64,000 nucleotides of DNA from Roseateles_B flavus (GCF_039872765.1 NZ_JBDPZC010000007.1:62001-126000), one strand, 5' to 3'; positions 18,383 to 27,073 are shown, counted from the first letter of the stretch. Made by a program: numbers and translations. The notes: a model not told the origin generated them from the sequence alone.

Positions 18383-19516
18383 ATGCATGCCGCCCTCACC
18401 ACCGCCTCCCCGCAGGACTGGGTGCGCCAGGCCGTCGCCCGCATCGAGGCCGACTTCCAGCGCTCCGCCGACACCCACCTGATCGCCCTGTCGCTGCCGG
18501 GCTTCGCGGGCATCGACCTGTACCTCAAGGACGAGTCCAGCCACCCCACCGGCAGCCTCAAGCACCGCCTGGCGCGCTCGCTGTTCCTGTACGCGCTGTG
18601 CAATGGCTGGCTGCATGAGGGCAGCACGGTGGTGGAGTCCTCCAGCGGCTCCACGGCGGTGTCCGAGGCCTACTTCGCGCGCCTGCTGGGCCTGCCCTTC
18701 GTTGCGGTGATGCCGGCCACGGTGTCCACCGAGAAGATCCGCGCCATCGAGTTCCAGGGCGGCCGCTGCCACCTGGTGCAGGACCCGACGCAGATCTATG
18801 TGGAGTCCCAGCGCCTCGCACGCGAGCTGGACGGCCACTACATGGACCAGTTCACCTACGCCGAGCGGGCCACCGACTGGCGCAGCAACAACAACATCGC
18901 CGAATCCATCTTCGAGCAGATGAAGAAGGAGGCCCACCCGGTGCCGCGCTGGATCGTCTGCTCCGCGGGCACGGGCGGCACGCTGGCCACCATGGGGCGC
19001 TTCGTGCGCTACTCGCGGCACGCCACCCTGGTCTGCGGGGCCGATGCCGAGCGTTCGGTCTTCTACGAGCACTACCTCAGCCGCGACCCGGCGCTGCGCA
19101 TCGAGCAGGGCTCGCGCATCGAGGGCATCGGGCGTCCGCGCGTGGAGGCCAGCTTCCTGCCCTCGGTCATCGATGCCATGGTGAAGCTCCCCGACGTCTG
19201 GTCCCTGGCGGCCACGCTGGCCCTCAGCGAGCACCTGGGCCGCCCCGTGGGCCCCTCGACCGGCACCAACCTCCTCGCGGCCCTGGCCTGCGCGCAGCAG
19301 ATGCTTGAGCGCGGCGAGCAGGGCTCGGTCGTGACGCTGCTGTGCGACAGCGGCGAACGCTACCGTCACAGCTACCACGACGCCAGCTGGCGCCAGGCCC
19401 AGGGCCTGGCCTGCGAGGCCGAGGCGCAGGCCATGACGCGCCTGCTGCTGCAGGGGCAGTGGCCCCAGGCCCTGCTGGAGGGCTGGGGGCTGGCCGGGGC
19501 GTTGTCGCGGCCCTGA
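18383..19516 (+). CDS. PLP-dependent L-cysteine desulfhydrase (Cds1-like)
   Basis: A 377-residue fold-type II PLP enzyme related to cysteine synthase. The Schiff-base lysine lies in LKDESSHPTGSLKHRLARSLF, followed by the substrate loop SSSGSTAVSEAYFARLLGLPF and the phosphate-binding SAGTGGTLATMGR. The SHPTGSLKHR context and the extended C-terminus (LLCDSGERYRHSYHD) match the Cds1 group, which releases sulfide, ammonia and pyruvate from cysteine, rather than CysK. The stop codon lies in an exact 11-bp tandem duplication. Assignment to the family is firm; the reaction is by analogy. Confidence 0.85.
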   Translation: MHAALTTASPQDWVRQAVARIEADFQRSADTHLIALSLPGFAGIDLYLKDESSHPTGSLKHRLARSLFLYALCNGWLHEGSTVVESSSGSTAVSEAYFARLLGLPFVAVMPATVSTEKIRAIEFQGGRCHLVQDPTQIYVESQRLARELDGHYMDQFTYAERATDWRSNNNIAESIFEQMKKEAHPVPRWIVCSAGTGGTLATMGRFVRYSRHATLVCGADAERSVFYEHYLSRDPALRIEQGSRIEGIGRPRVEASFLPSVIDAMVKLPDVWSLAATLALSEHLGRPVGPSTGTNLLAALACAQQMLERGEQGSVVTLLCDSGERYRHSYHDASWRQAQGLACEAEAQAMTRLLLQGQWPQALLEGWGLAGALSRP

Positions 19517-19535
19517 ACCGGCCCTGAACCGGCCC
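19508..19535. repeat. 11-bp tandem duplication across a stop codon
   Basis: CGGCCCTGAAC is repeated exactly at 19508-19518 and 19519-19529, with a further partial CGGCCC. The first copy carries the TGA of the desulfhydrase gene. Confidence 0.9.
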
Positions 19536-19569
19536 GCCGGCGAGGGGCGTGAACCGCCCCCGTGTCAAC

Positions 19570-20826
19570 TCACAGATCCTTGGCCACCGTGCCGAACTTC
19601 TGCAGCATGAAGTTCCAGAAGGGCTGCACGCAGTCCAGGTGGCCTGAGGGCTGGGCCGGGCAGTCGGTCAGGCTCACGAAGCTGCCGGCGCCGCGCTGCT
19701 GCATGGCGGTCAGCGTGTCGGTGGAGGCGCGGTAGCTCACGGTGGCGTCCTGGCGGCCGTGATAGAGCCACAGCGGCAGGGCGGGCTTCCAGTCGTAGAC
19801 ATTGCTGCGGGCCTCGATGCCGGCCACATCATCCATGAGGTAGAGGTCCAGGAAGGTCGGGTCGAAGGTCACGTCGGCATCATCACCCACGGCCTTGCTC
19901 AGCAGCAGCTCGCGGACCTTGCGGCGGTCGCCGTCGCCCAGCAGCTTGAGGAAGCCGGGGTTGAGCAGCAGGCCCAGCACCTTGTTCTCGTCCTTGACCT
20001 TGGCCAGCAGATCGTCGAGCACACGGTCCACCTCGTAGGGGCCGGCGCCGGCCACGGTCATCTGCAGCTGGGCCTTGTGCACGCTGCTGCCGTTCTGCAA
20101 GGCCCGGTAGGCCGCCACGCTGGCATAACCGCCTTCGGAGTAGCCGCCCAGGAAGAGCTGCTGGTTGTCCTTGATGCCCTGGGTGTAGCGCCAGTAGCGG
20201 GCGGCCGTGAGCAGGTCGTTCACCACCGCGGCCGTGGGCGCGGACTGCAGGTAGGGGTGGGGGCGGCCCTTGCTGGCGCCATAGCCCACGTAGTCGGCGG
20301 CCAGCACCACATAGCCGGCGGAGGCCATCACCACGGCGGCTTCGTCGGCCGTGGCGTGGTTGCTGGGTGCTTCGGCATCCTTGATGGTGGTGCCGTGCTG
20401 GTAGCTCAGCACCGGGCTGCGGCTGCCCGCGGGCTTGACGGGCACGCAGACCAGGGCCGAAGCCTCCACGCTGGCGCCGCTGCCGTCCACGGTCAGGTAG
20501 GTCAGGCGCCAGGTCTGCACGGCATAGCGTGGCACCAGACTGGGCGCGTTGGGGCCGGCGGCGGTGATGGCCGCCTGGATGTCGTGGCTGCTGATCAGCT
20601 GGAGGGCCTTGGCGGACTTCAGCTCGCCGGGGCCGCTCACCGGCAGGACCGGCGGCTCGGGCTGCACAGGCGGCTCCGGGGGCTTTTCGGGGCTCGTGCC
20701 ACCACCACCGCCACTGCCGCCGCAGGCCGACAGCAGCAGGGCCGCGGCGAGGGCCAGGCTGGCCACCGCCCGGGCGTGGCCAGCGAGCCGCTCGGGCGGC
20801 GGGGTCAGGTCTTGTCTTCGAATCAT
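19570..20826 (-). CDS. secreted alpha/beta-hydrolase lipoprotein (lipase/esterase type)
   Basis: A 418-residue exported hydrolase. The start MIRRQDLTPPPERLAGHARAVASL leads to a lipoprotein signal with lipobox LLSAC at about 36-40, then a Gly/Pro-rich linker (GGSGGGGGT, PEKPPEPPVQPEPP). The catalytic domain has the nucleophile elbow GGYSEGGYAS, an acid in LYHGRQDATVSY and a histidine in PSGHLDCVQPF. The pattern fits the secretory-lipase group that acts on esters outside the inner membrane. GGGAGCG is the ribosome-binding site; the longer frame to 20937 is rejected. A dispersed-repeat copy covers codons 5-9, so QDLTP is repeat-encoded. It is divergent from the cyclodextrin glucanotransferase gene. 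Confidence 0.87.
   Translation of the reverse strand: MIRRQDLTPPPERLAGHARAVASLALAAALLLSACGGSGGGGGTSPEKPPEPPVQPEPPVLPVSGPGELKSAKALQLISSHDIQAAITAAGPNAPSLVPRYAVQTWRLTYLTVDGSGASVEASALVCVPVKPAGSRSPVLSYQHGTTIKDAEAPSNHATADEAAVVMASAGYVVLAADYVGYGASKGRPHPYLQSAPTAAVVNDLLTAARYWRYTQGIKDNQQLFLGGYSEGGYASVAAYRALQNGSSVHKAQLQMTVAGAGPYEVDRVLDDLLAKVKDENKVLGLLLNPGFLKLLGDGDRRKVRELLLSKAVGDDADVTFDPTFLDLYLMDDVAGIEARSNVYDWKPALPLWLYHGRQDATVSYRASTDTLTAMQQRGAGSFVSLTDCPAQPSGHLDCVQPFWNFMLQKFGTVAKDL
20802..20814 (+). repeat. dispersed 13-bp repeat, copy 3
   Basis: Exact GGGTCAGGTCTTG lying within the first codons of the hydrolase lipoprotein gene (opposite strand), where it encodes Q-D-L-T. Confidence 0.85.
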
Positions 20827-21173
20827 GGGGCGCTCCCTGTGTTTTTGGAGCGATTGTCCCGTGCTCCGGCCTCCTGCAGCGCAGCGCCCGAGCGGTCCGG
20901 GCGGAAGCCGCCCGCTTCCATGGTTGGTGTGTATCAAAAATACATAATTTGATGACGGAAATGTCGCGAGCTTTTCCCAATCTGAGGCAGGCTTGTTGAA
21001 GTTTCAGGCAGGTTTCTAGGCGTTGTCCTGGTGTTCGTACGGATTTGCTGCCGTGATGATGTAGCAATACTACGAAAGCAATCCCGGCGCCCACAGGGCG
21101 ATCGGGGGCGTGAGGGATCCCTCATCCAACGCAAGGACGGGCCGGCACAGGCCCGACACAGGAGACAAGAGAC
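20827..21173. other. divergent regulatory region between hydrolase and CGTase genes
   Basis: About 347 bases, clearly richer in A+T than the flanks between about 20920 and 21090. It holds a GGGCGG/CCGCCC hairpin (20900-20914 area), a TGTAT-CAAAA-ATACA inverted repeat (20930-20944) and a GTAG/CTAC inverted repeat near 21060. These are candidate operators for sugar-responsive control, but no regulator family can be named. The low GC may mark the edge of acquired DNA. Confidence 0.45.
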
Positions 21174-23324
21174 ATGCTGACCCCCAATGCCGGCCGCCTG
21201 CGGCCCGGGCTCCGCCTGAGCCTGTTCACCGTGGCCGCGCTGACGGCCCTCGCCGCCGCTGCCAGCCCGGACACCCACGTGTCCAACAAGCAGAGCTTTG
21301 CCACCGACGTGGTCTACCAGATCGTCACCGACCGCTTCAAGGATGGTGACGCCGCCAACAACCCCGCGGGCGCGGCCTTCAGTGCCGGCTGCACCCAGCT
21401 CAAGCTCTACTGCGGCGGTGACTGGAAGGGCATCACCCAGAAGATCAGCGACGGCTACCTCACCGGCATGGGCATCACCGCCCTGTGGATCTCACAGCCG
21501 GTGGAGAACATCAGCGCCGTCATCAACTACTCGGGCACCAACAGCACGTCCTATCACGGCTACTGGGCGCGCGACTTCAAGAGGGCCAACACCGCCTTTG
21601 GCTCCATCGCCGACTTCCAGGCGCTGATCACCGCCGCGCACAACGCCGGCATCAAGGTGATCATCGACTTCGCGCCCAACCACAGCTCGCCCGCCGACCC
21701 GGCCAACAGCGCCTTCGCCGAGAACGGCCGGCTCTACGACAACGGCACGCTGCTGGCCAGCTACAGCAGCGACCCCAACGGCCTCTTCCACCACAACGGC
21801 GGCACGAACTTCTCCTCGCTGGAGGACGGCATCTACCGCAACCTCTTCGACCTGGCCGACCTCAACCACAACAAGGCCACGGTGGACGCCTACTTCAAGT
21901 CCGCCATCCAGGGCTGGCTGGACCTGGGCGTGGACGGCCTGCGGGTCGACGCCGTCAAGCACATGCCCATGGGCTGGCAGAAGAACTGGATGGCCCACAT
22001 CCACGGCTACAAGCCCGTCTTCACCTTCGGCGAGTGGTTCCTGGGCGTCAACGAGGTGGACCCCGCCAACCACGCCTTCGCCAACGGCAGCGGCATGAGC
22101 CTGCTGGACTTCCAGTACGCCCAGCGCGTGCGCCAGGTGCTGCGCGACGGCAGCAAGACCATGCAGGACCTGCACCAGACCATCGTCGACACCGCGGGCC
22201 AGTACGGCCAGGTGATCGACCAGGTCACCTTCGTGGACAACCACGACATGGACCGCTTCCATCAGGCCGGCGCTCCGCAGCGCCGGCTGGAGCAGGCCCT
22301 GGCCATCACCCTCACCTCGCGCGGCGTGCCGGCCATCTACTACGGCAGCGAGCAGTACATGGCGGGCAATGGGGACCCGAACAACCGCGCGATGATGAGC
22401 GGTTTCGGCACCGGCACCACCGCCTATCAGCTGATCAAGAAGCTGGCCGCGCTGCGCAAGAGCAATGCCGCCCTGGCCTACGGCACGCAGCAGGAGCGCT
22501 GGCTGAGCCCGGACGTCTACCTCTACGAGCGCAAGTTCGGTTCGCAGGTGGTGCTGGTGGCTGTGAACCGCAGCGCCACGAGCGCCACCACCATCAGCGG
22601 CCTCGTGACGGCGCTGCCGGCGGGCAGCTACACCGACGTGCTCGGCGGCCTGCTGGGCGGCGGCTCCCTGAGCGTGGGCAGCAGCGGTGCGGTCCCCAAC
22701 TTCGTGCTGGGTGCCGGCGCCGTGGCCGTGTGGCAGGCCGCACCCGCCATCAGCACACCGACGCTGGGTCATGTGGGCCCCATGATGGGCAAGCCGGGCA
22801 ATGTGCTGACGATCGACGGCCGCGGCTTCGGCGCGACCAAGGGCTCGGTCTTCTTCGGCAGCACGGCGGTGACCGGCGCGAGCATCCTCAGCTGGGAAGA
22901 CACGCAGATCAAGGTCAGCGTGCCTGCCATCGCCGCGGGGCGCTACGCCGTCAAGGTGCGCAACGCCAGCGCCGTGGACAGCAATGCCTATGCCGGCTAC
23001 CAGCTCCTGAGCGGCCCGCAGGTCACGGTGCGATTCATCGTCACCAATGCCACGACGGCGCTGGGCGAGAACGTCTACCTGACCGGCGACCGCTTCGAGC
23101 TCAGCAACTGGAGCAGCAGCACGCCGGTGGGGCCGGCCTTCAACCAGGTCGTCACCAGCTACCCGAACTGGTACTACGACGTCAGCGTGCCGGCCAGCAC
23201 CACGCTGCAGTTCAAGTTCATCAAAAAGAACGGCAGCGCGGTCACCTGGGAAGGCGGCGCCAATCACACCTTCACCACACCGGCCAGCGGCACGGCGACG
23301 GTGACGGTGAACTGGCAGCCCTGA
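21174..23324 (+). CDS. cyclodextrin glucanotransferase (secreted, five-domain)
   Basis: A 716-residue GH13 enzyme with a 30-residue signal peptide. It should convert starch to cyclodextrins and related products outside the cell. The domains A/B (catalytic barrel), C, D (IPT/TIG, TPTLGHVGPMMGKPGNVLTI) and E (CBM20 starch-binding, VTVRFIVTNATTALGENVYL) follow the CGTase order. Catalytic residues are D259 (LRVDAVKH), E287 (FTFGEWFLG) and D358 (VDNHDMDRF). After removing 30 residues these become 229, 257 and 328, the standard CGTase numbering. The phenylalanine of NLFDLADL (central site) and that of GEWFLG favour transglycosylation over plain amylase activity. The protein reads like Bacillus/Paenibacillus CGTases along its whole length. 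A strong terminator follows. Confidence 0.95.
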   Translation: MLTPNAGRLRPGLRLSLFTVAALTALAAAASPDTHVSNKQSFATDVVYQIVTDRFKDGDAANNPAGAAFSAGCTQLKLYCGGDWKGITQKISDGYLTGMGITALWISQPVENISAVINYSGTNSTSYHGYWARDFKRANTAFGSIADFQALITAAHNAGIKVIIDFAPNHSSPADPANSAFAENGRLYDNGTLLASYSSDPNGLFHHNGGTNFSSLEDGIYRNLFDLADLNHNKATVDAYFKSAIQGWLDLGVDGLRVDAVKHMPMGWQKNWMAHIHGYKPVFTFGEWFLGVNEVDPANHAFANGSGMSLLDFQYAQRVRQVLRDGSKTMQDLHQTIVDTAGQYGQVIDQVTFVDNHDMDRFHQAGAPQRRLEQALAITLTSRGVPAIYYGSEQYMAGNGDPNNRAMMSGFGTGTTAYQLIKKLAALRKSNAALAYGTQQERWLSPDVYLYERKFGSQVVLVAVNRSATSATTISGLVTALPAGSYTDVLGGLLGGGSLSVGSSGAVPNFVLGAGAVAVWQAAPAISTPTLGHVGPMMGKPGNVLTIDGRGFGATKGSVFFGSTAVTGASILSWEDTQIKVSVPAIAAGRYAVKVRNASAVDSNAYAGYQLLSGPQVTVRFIVTNATTALGENVYLTGDRFELSNWSSSTPVGPAFNQVVTSYPNWYYDVSVPASTTLQFKFIKKNGSAVTWEGGANHTFTTPASGTATVTVNWQP

Positions 23325-23359
23325 ACGGCGTCCGGCGGCGTCCGCCCGGCCTGAAGAAA

Positions 23360-23396
23360 GCCGCCCCGCGTGTCCGGCAGGACAGCGGGGCGGCGT
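23360..23396 (+). terminator. strong hairpin terminator after CGTase
   Basis: GCCGCCCCGC (23360-23369) pairs with GCGGGGCGGC (23385-23394), and an inner TGTCC/GGACA extends the stem past one bulged G. Only a short GTTGT follows, but the stem is very stable and lies between two convergent genes. Confidence 0.75.
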
Positions 23397-23421
23397 TGTA
23401 CCGGGGCCGGCGGGCCGGGGC

Positions 23422-24447
23422 TCAGTCGATGAGCTCGCGCCGCAGCGTGGCTTCGTCCCAGTCGCCGTTCTTGCGGCGGGTCTGCTTGCCGCCCTCGATC
23501 ACGAGGTAGGTGGGCAGGCCGTTCACACCCAGCTGCTGACCCACGGGGCTCTGGCCCACGCTCTGCCAGGGCTGGAAGCTCATGCGCAGGAACACCGTGC
23601 CCTCGGGCACCGGCCGGCTGGACAGCGCGGCGTAGACCGGGTTGGCGCGGACGCAGTGGACGCAGTTGGCATCGAAGCTGGTCACCTGCAGCACCGCGCG
23701 CTGCCGGGGGTGCTCGGCCAGCCACTTCTCCAGGTCCTTGGGGGCGATGTCGACGATCTTCGGCGGACCTGCGGGCGGCTCCGCCACGGGCGCCGCCGCA
23801 GCGCTGCGCTGAGGCGGCGGCGGCAGGGCGGCGCTGGACGCCGGCGCCTGCTGCTGGGCGATCCAGGCCTTCAGCGGGCCGAGGTCCAGGCTGGCCGACT
23901 GCACCAGCTTGACCGTGGACACCGGGCGCTCGCCGAACTGGCCCACGCGCACGGCCGCGACGGCATCGGGCTTGTAGGCCATGAAATAGAGGCCGTGGTG
24001 GCCGAAGCGGTAGAGGTCCAGCTTCTTGCCGAGCATGTCGAATTCGTTGCGCCAGCTCTGGGAGCTGTCATCGCTGCCATCCGGTGCCTGGCAGGGGATG
24101 TCGCAGATGGTCACCAGCTCGTAGCCCTGGGCCTTCAGCTGCCCGGCGTAGTGACGGGCGATCAGCAGGGGGCTGTCGTCGTTCTTGTGGTCGTACTGGA
24201 CCACGCTGACGGCGCCTTCGTAGCTCATGCGCCAGCGGCTCTGCCGGCCGCCGCCGGACTTGCGCTCCGGCGGCGAGATGGGCAGCGTGCCCTGTTCCAG
24301 CGGATTGACGTGCCGCACGTACTCGCTGGCGCGAGGGAAGGGCGTGAGGGTGGACGCGGCCTGCGCCTGGGCGGCCTGCCCGGCGCCGGCCATCAGCAGG
24401 GCCAGGCCTGTGCCGGCCAGACGGCCGCGCGTGGAAGAAGAAGTCAT
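23422..24447 (-). CDS. exported protein: unknown (DUF4892-like) domain plus thioredoxin-like domain
   Basis: A 341-residue protein with a signal peptide (GTGLALLMAGAGQAAQAQA). Residues about 40-200 hold RHYAGQLKAQGYELVTICDIPC and LYFMAYKPDAVAAVRVGQF, resembling the DUF4892 type of outer-membrane-associated domain. A Pro/Ala-rich linker (about 205-235) leads to a thioredoxin-like domain with VTSFDANCVHCVRANPVYA, a CVHC redox motif, and the cis-proline loop VNGLPTYLVIEGG. It is probably a periplasmic thiol-disulfide protein. The first-domain match is tentative; the CxxC fold is clear. Confidence 0.72.
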   Translation of the reverse strand: MTSSSTRGRLAGTGLALLMAGAGQAAQAQAASTLTPFPRASEYVRHVNPLEQGTLPISPPERKSGGGRQSRWRMSYEGAVSVVQYDHKNDDSPLLIARHYAGQLKAQGYELVTICDIPCQAPDGSDDSSQSWRNEFDMLGKKLDLYRFGHHGLYFMAYKPDAVAAVRVGQFGERPVSTVKLVQSASLDLGPLKAWIAQQQAPASSAALPPPPQRSAAAAPVAEPPAGPPKIVDIAPKDLEKWLAEHPRQRAVLQVTSFDANCVHCVRANPVYAALSSRPVPEGTVFLRMSFQPWQSVGQSPVGQQLGVNGLPTYLVIEGGKQTRRKNGDWDEATLRRELID

Positions 24448-24559
24448 GTCACTCCCCGAATCGTCTTGTCATGGGCGGGCAGCCGGGCCCCGGCCACCAT
24501 CGCGCGCGAATTTTTTCATGGGGCGCCGGAGTCGCGGCTTGCGTCGGGGCCTGAAATTG

Positions 24560-24955
24560 TCAATGTTTGTGAACGCCGCCCGGCGCCGGCAAGGCCGGCT
24601 TGCACAGCTGGACGATCTGGCACAGCCAGGCGGCCGCGCCGAGGAAGGGCAGGGGCAGCAGCAGCAGGCCGAGCAGCAGGCCGAGGCCGAGGCTGTTGAC
24701 GTCTGCCATGAGCGGGCTGGAGGCGGCCAGCAGGAGCAGGACGGCCGCCACCGTCAACGCATGGCCGCACCAGCACAGGGCCCGCACGCCGCGCTGGGGC
24801 TGCAGGAGCCCGCGCCATGCGCTGCGCCGCCACAGCAGCAGGACCAGGCCCAGCGCGGCCGGCGTCCACCACGAGACCAGCGGGCTGCGCACCGGTGCGA
24901 AGCCGAAGACCAGTCCTGCCATGAGCCACAGCCAGGCCAGGCTCAGGTGCCACAT
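24560..24955 (-). CDS. small four-helix membrane protein
   Basis: A 131-residue protein with about four hydrophobic segments (WHLSLAWLWLMAGLVFGF, WTPAALGLVLLL, LTVAAVLLLLAAS, LGLGLLLGLLLLPLPFLG) and a short His-rich end. I do not recognise the family. The ATG at 24955 reads MWHLSLAWLW; a GTG at 24967 would add four residues. Both starts lie in a 14-bp tandem repeat that itself contains the ATG, so upstream copies repeat the start codon in other frames. It lies 54 bases downstream of the radical SAM gene on the same strand and may be co-transcribed. Confidence 0.6.
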   Translation of the reverse strand: MWHLSLAWLWLMAGLVFGFAPVRSPLVSWWTPAALGLVLLLWRRSAWRGLLQPQRGVRALCWCGHALTVAAVLLLLAASSPLMADVNSLGLGLLLGLLLLPLPFLGAAAWLCQIVQLCKPALPAPGGVHKH

Positions 24956-24999
24956 TTCAAGTGCCACATTTCAAGTGCCGCATTCCAAGTGCCACATGC
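24947..24999. repeat. 14-bp tandem repeat, about 3.8 copies, over a gene start
   Basis: GTGCCACATTTCAA at 24947-24960 and 24961-24974, GTGCCGCATTCCAA at 24975-24988, and a partial GTGCCACATGC at 24989-24999. On the minus strand each full copy carries the ribosome-side sequence and ATG of the small membrane protein gene. The unit length is not a multiple of three. Confidence 0.95.
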
Positions 25000-25008
25000 T
25001 CGCGCGCC

Positions 25009-26910
25009 TCAATCCCGCTGCGCGAGCGCCCGCTCGATATGCCCGCGCTTGACGGTGGGCTTGGGCACGCGCACGTCGAACCAGCGGCGCACGTCTTCGT
25101 CCACGCCGATGCCGTGCATGAAGTTGTAGAGGCCCTTCTTCAGCGCGCGGCCCATGGCGTCGTGGTCGGTGCCGGTGGGGTCGATGAAGCCGACGTCGTT
25201 CTTCGCGAAGCGACCCTCGGGCAGGGGCAGCAGCTGCACGCCGAACTGCTCGGGATTCAGGCCCACGGGCGAATGCACGGTGCAGGCGAAGCGGTGGAAG
25301 AAGCCGCTGTGGATGCAGCCGTTCTCGAAGAGCTGGCGCACGTATTCCAGCGCGTCCACCGTGTCCTGCACGGTCTGCGTGGGGAAGCCGTACATCAGGT
25401 AGGCATGGACCAGCACGCCGGCATCGGCGAAGGCCTTGGTGACGCGCGCCACCTGCTCCACGCTCACGCCCTTGTTCATCAGCTTCAGCAGGCGGTCCGA
25501 GGCCACCTCCAGCCCGCCGGAGATGGCGATGCAGCCGCTGTCCGCCAGCTGCTGGCACAGCTCGGGGGTGAAGGTCTTCTCGAAGCGCACATTGCCCCAC
25601 CAGCTGATGGCCGTGCCGCGCGCCTGCAGTTCGGCGGCCAGCGCCTTCAGCGACTTCGGGGGCGCGGCTTCGTCGACGAAATGAAAGCCGGTCTGCCCCG
25701 TCTCTTTCACGATGGCCTCGATGCGGTCGACCAGCGTGGCCGCGGTGGCGCCCTCGTAGCGGGAGATGTAGTCCAGCGAGACATCGCAGAAGCTGCACTT
25801 CTTCCAGTAGCAGCCGTGGGCCACGGTGAGCTTGTTCCAGCGCCCGTCGGACCAGAGCCGGTTCATGGGATTGAGCATGTCCAGCAGCGACAGGTAGCGC
25901 TCGATGGGCAGGCCGTCCCAGGTGGGCGTGCCCACCTCCTCGAAGGGGATGTCCGGCTCGGCCAGGTGGCGCCAGCGCACCTCGCCGTCCTCGCGCACAA
26001 AGGTGCGCACCAGGCGCTGCGCCGAGCGTTGTCCGGCCAGGTGCTCCAGCAGGGCCAGCAGGGGGCGCTCGCCGCCGTCCAGGGTGATGTAGTCGACGTA
26101 GTCGAAGAGCCGCGGCTCGGCGAGCTCGCGCAGCTCGGTGTTGACGAAGCCGCCGCCCAGCACCAGGGTCACCCCGGGCCGATGCGCCTTGATGGCCTGC
26201 CCCATGCGCAGGGCTGCGTAGACCGCGCCGGGGAAGGGGACGGACAGCAGGACGACGTCCGGCTTCGTCTCGTCCACCGCGGCGAGGGTCAGGTCTTGCA
26301 GGGTGCGGGCGATCAGGTTGGGCGGCGCGGCCAGCGCCTCGGCCAGCGGATCGAAGTGCGGCTGGGCGGTGGCCAGGCTCTCGGCATAGCGCACGAACTC
26401 GAAGCGGGGGTCGACGGCGTCGCGCAGCACGTCGGCCAGGTCATTGAGGTACAGCGTGGCCAGGTGGCGGGCGCGGTCCTGCAGCCCGAGGGCGCCGAAG
26501 GCCCAGGCCAGTGGGTCTTCGCCCTCGTCGGCCAGGTAGTGGTCGATGGTGGCGAAGCGCGCGCCCTCGGGCAGGAACTGCCGGGTGTTGATGCGGTGCG
26601 CCAGCGTGGGGTCGCGCCCCTGCAGGAAGCCGATCACGCGGTCCACGGTGGCCTCGTAGGCCGGGTACTGCCCGGCGAAGCTGCGGGTCTGGTCCGTCTG
26701 CTGCTTCGGGGGCAGCGCCTCCACGGCCTCAAGCATCTGCCGCAAGCCGGCCCGCGAGAAGAGCTGCAGCACCAGGGCCAGGGCGAGGTCGCGCTGTTCG
26801 CAGTGCAGACCGCGCGAGCGCAGGAAGCCGGTCAGGTAGGCGGTGGAGGGATAGGGCGTGTTCAGCTGCGTCATCGGGGGGATGAGCGCGAGCACACGCA
26901 GGTCGGTCAC
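25009..26910 (-). CDS. B12-binding-type radical SAM protein
   Basis: A 633-residue protein. The N-terminus (LALIPPMTQLNTPYPSTAYLTGFLRSRG) and the region about 235-330 (VVLLSVPFPGAVYAALRMGQ, LVLGGGFVN) form a cobalamin-binding-like Rossmann part. The radical SAM core follows at about 370, with GCYWKKCSFCDVSLDYI. The cysteine spacing is C-x4-C-x2-C instead of the usual C-x3-C-x2-C. Later motifs include FVDEAAPPKSL, GNVRFEKTFTPEL and AYLMYGFPTQT. The product is unknown. The GTG at 26910 starts just before the conserved N-terminus; an ATG at 26991 is less likely. A copy of the 13-bp repeat encodes LQDLTL inside the gene. Confidence 0.82.
   Translation of the reverse strand: MTDLRVLALIPPMTQLNTPYPSTAYLTGFLRSRGLHCEQRDLALALVLQLFSRAGLRQMLEAVEALPPKQQTDQTRSFAGQYPAYEATVDRVIGFLQGRDPTLAHRINTRQFLPEGARFATIDHYLADEGEDPLAWAFGALGLQDRARHLATLYLNDLADVLRDAVDPRFEFVRYAESLATAQPHFDPLAEALAAPPNLIARTLQDLTLAAVDETKPDVVLLSVPFPGAVYAALRMGQAIKAHRPGVTLVLGGGFVNTELRELAEPRLFDYVDYITLDGGERPLLALLEHLAGQRSAQRLVRTFVREDGEVRWRHLAEPDIPFEEVGTPTWDGLPIERYLSLLDMLNPMNRLWSDGRWNKLTVAHGCYWKKCSFCDVSLDYISRYEGATAATLVDRIEAIVKETGQTGFHFVDEAAPPKSLKALAAELQARGTAISWWGNVRFEKTFTPELCQQLADSGCIAISGGLEVASDRLLKLMNKGVSVEQVARVTKAFADAGVLVHAYLMYGFPTQTVQDTVDALEYVRQLFENGCIHSGFFHRFACTVHSPVGLNPEQFGVQLLPLPEGRFAKNDVGFIDPTGTDHDAMGRALKKGLYNFMHGIGVDEDVRRWFDVRVPKPTVKRGHIERALAQRD
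26286..26298 (+). repeat. dispersed 13-bp repeat, copy 4
   Basis: Exact GGGTCAGGTCTTG inside the radical SAM coding sequence (opposite strand), reading L-Q-D-L-T-L. Confidence 0.75.
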
Positions 26911-27000
26911 GGCGGGCACGATGGCGGGGCGGGGCAGGGTGGAGCGGGGCGCTGATGGCTGAACTGTACGCGGCCATGCAGCCGGCGGCATCCCAATGAG

Positions 27001-27037
27001 AAAGCCCGCGTGGCACGTTGTGCGCCACAGCGGGCTT
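27001..27037 (-). terminator. terminator of the HU gene
   Basis: AAGCCCGC-type arms (27002-27009 with 27030-27037), an inner GTGGC/GCCAC stem and, on the minus strand, TTTCTC after the stem. It lies 37 bases beyond the HU-like gene stop. Confidence 0.8.
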
Positions 27038-27073
27038 GGGCGTCACGACACAGGCACGCGGCCTGCGTGGTGA

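Noticed and set aside
16970..19378. 802-codon open frame on the minus strand
   Set aside because: It mirrors the chimera and desulfhydrase genes and has no recognisable domain.
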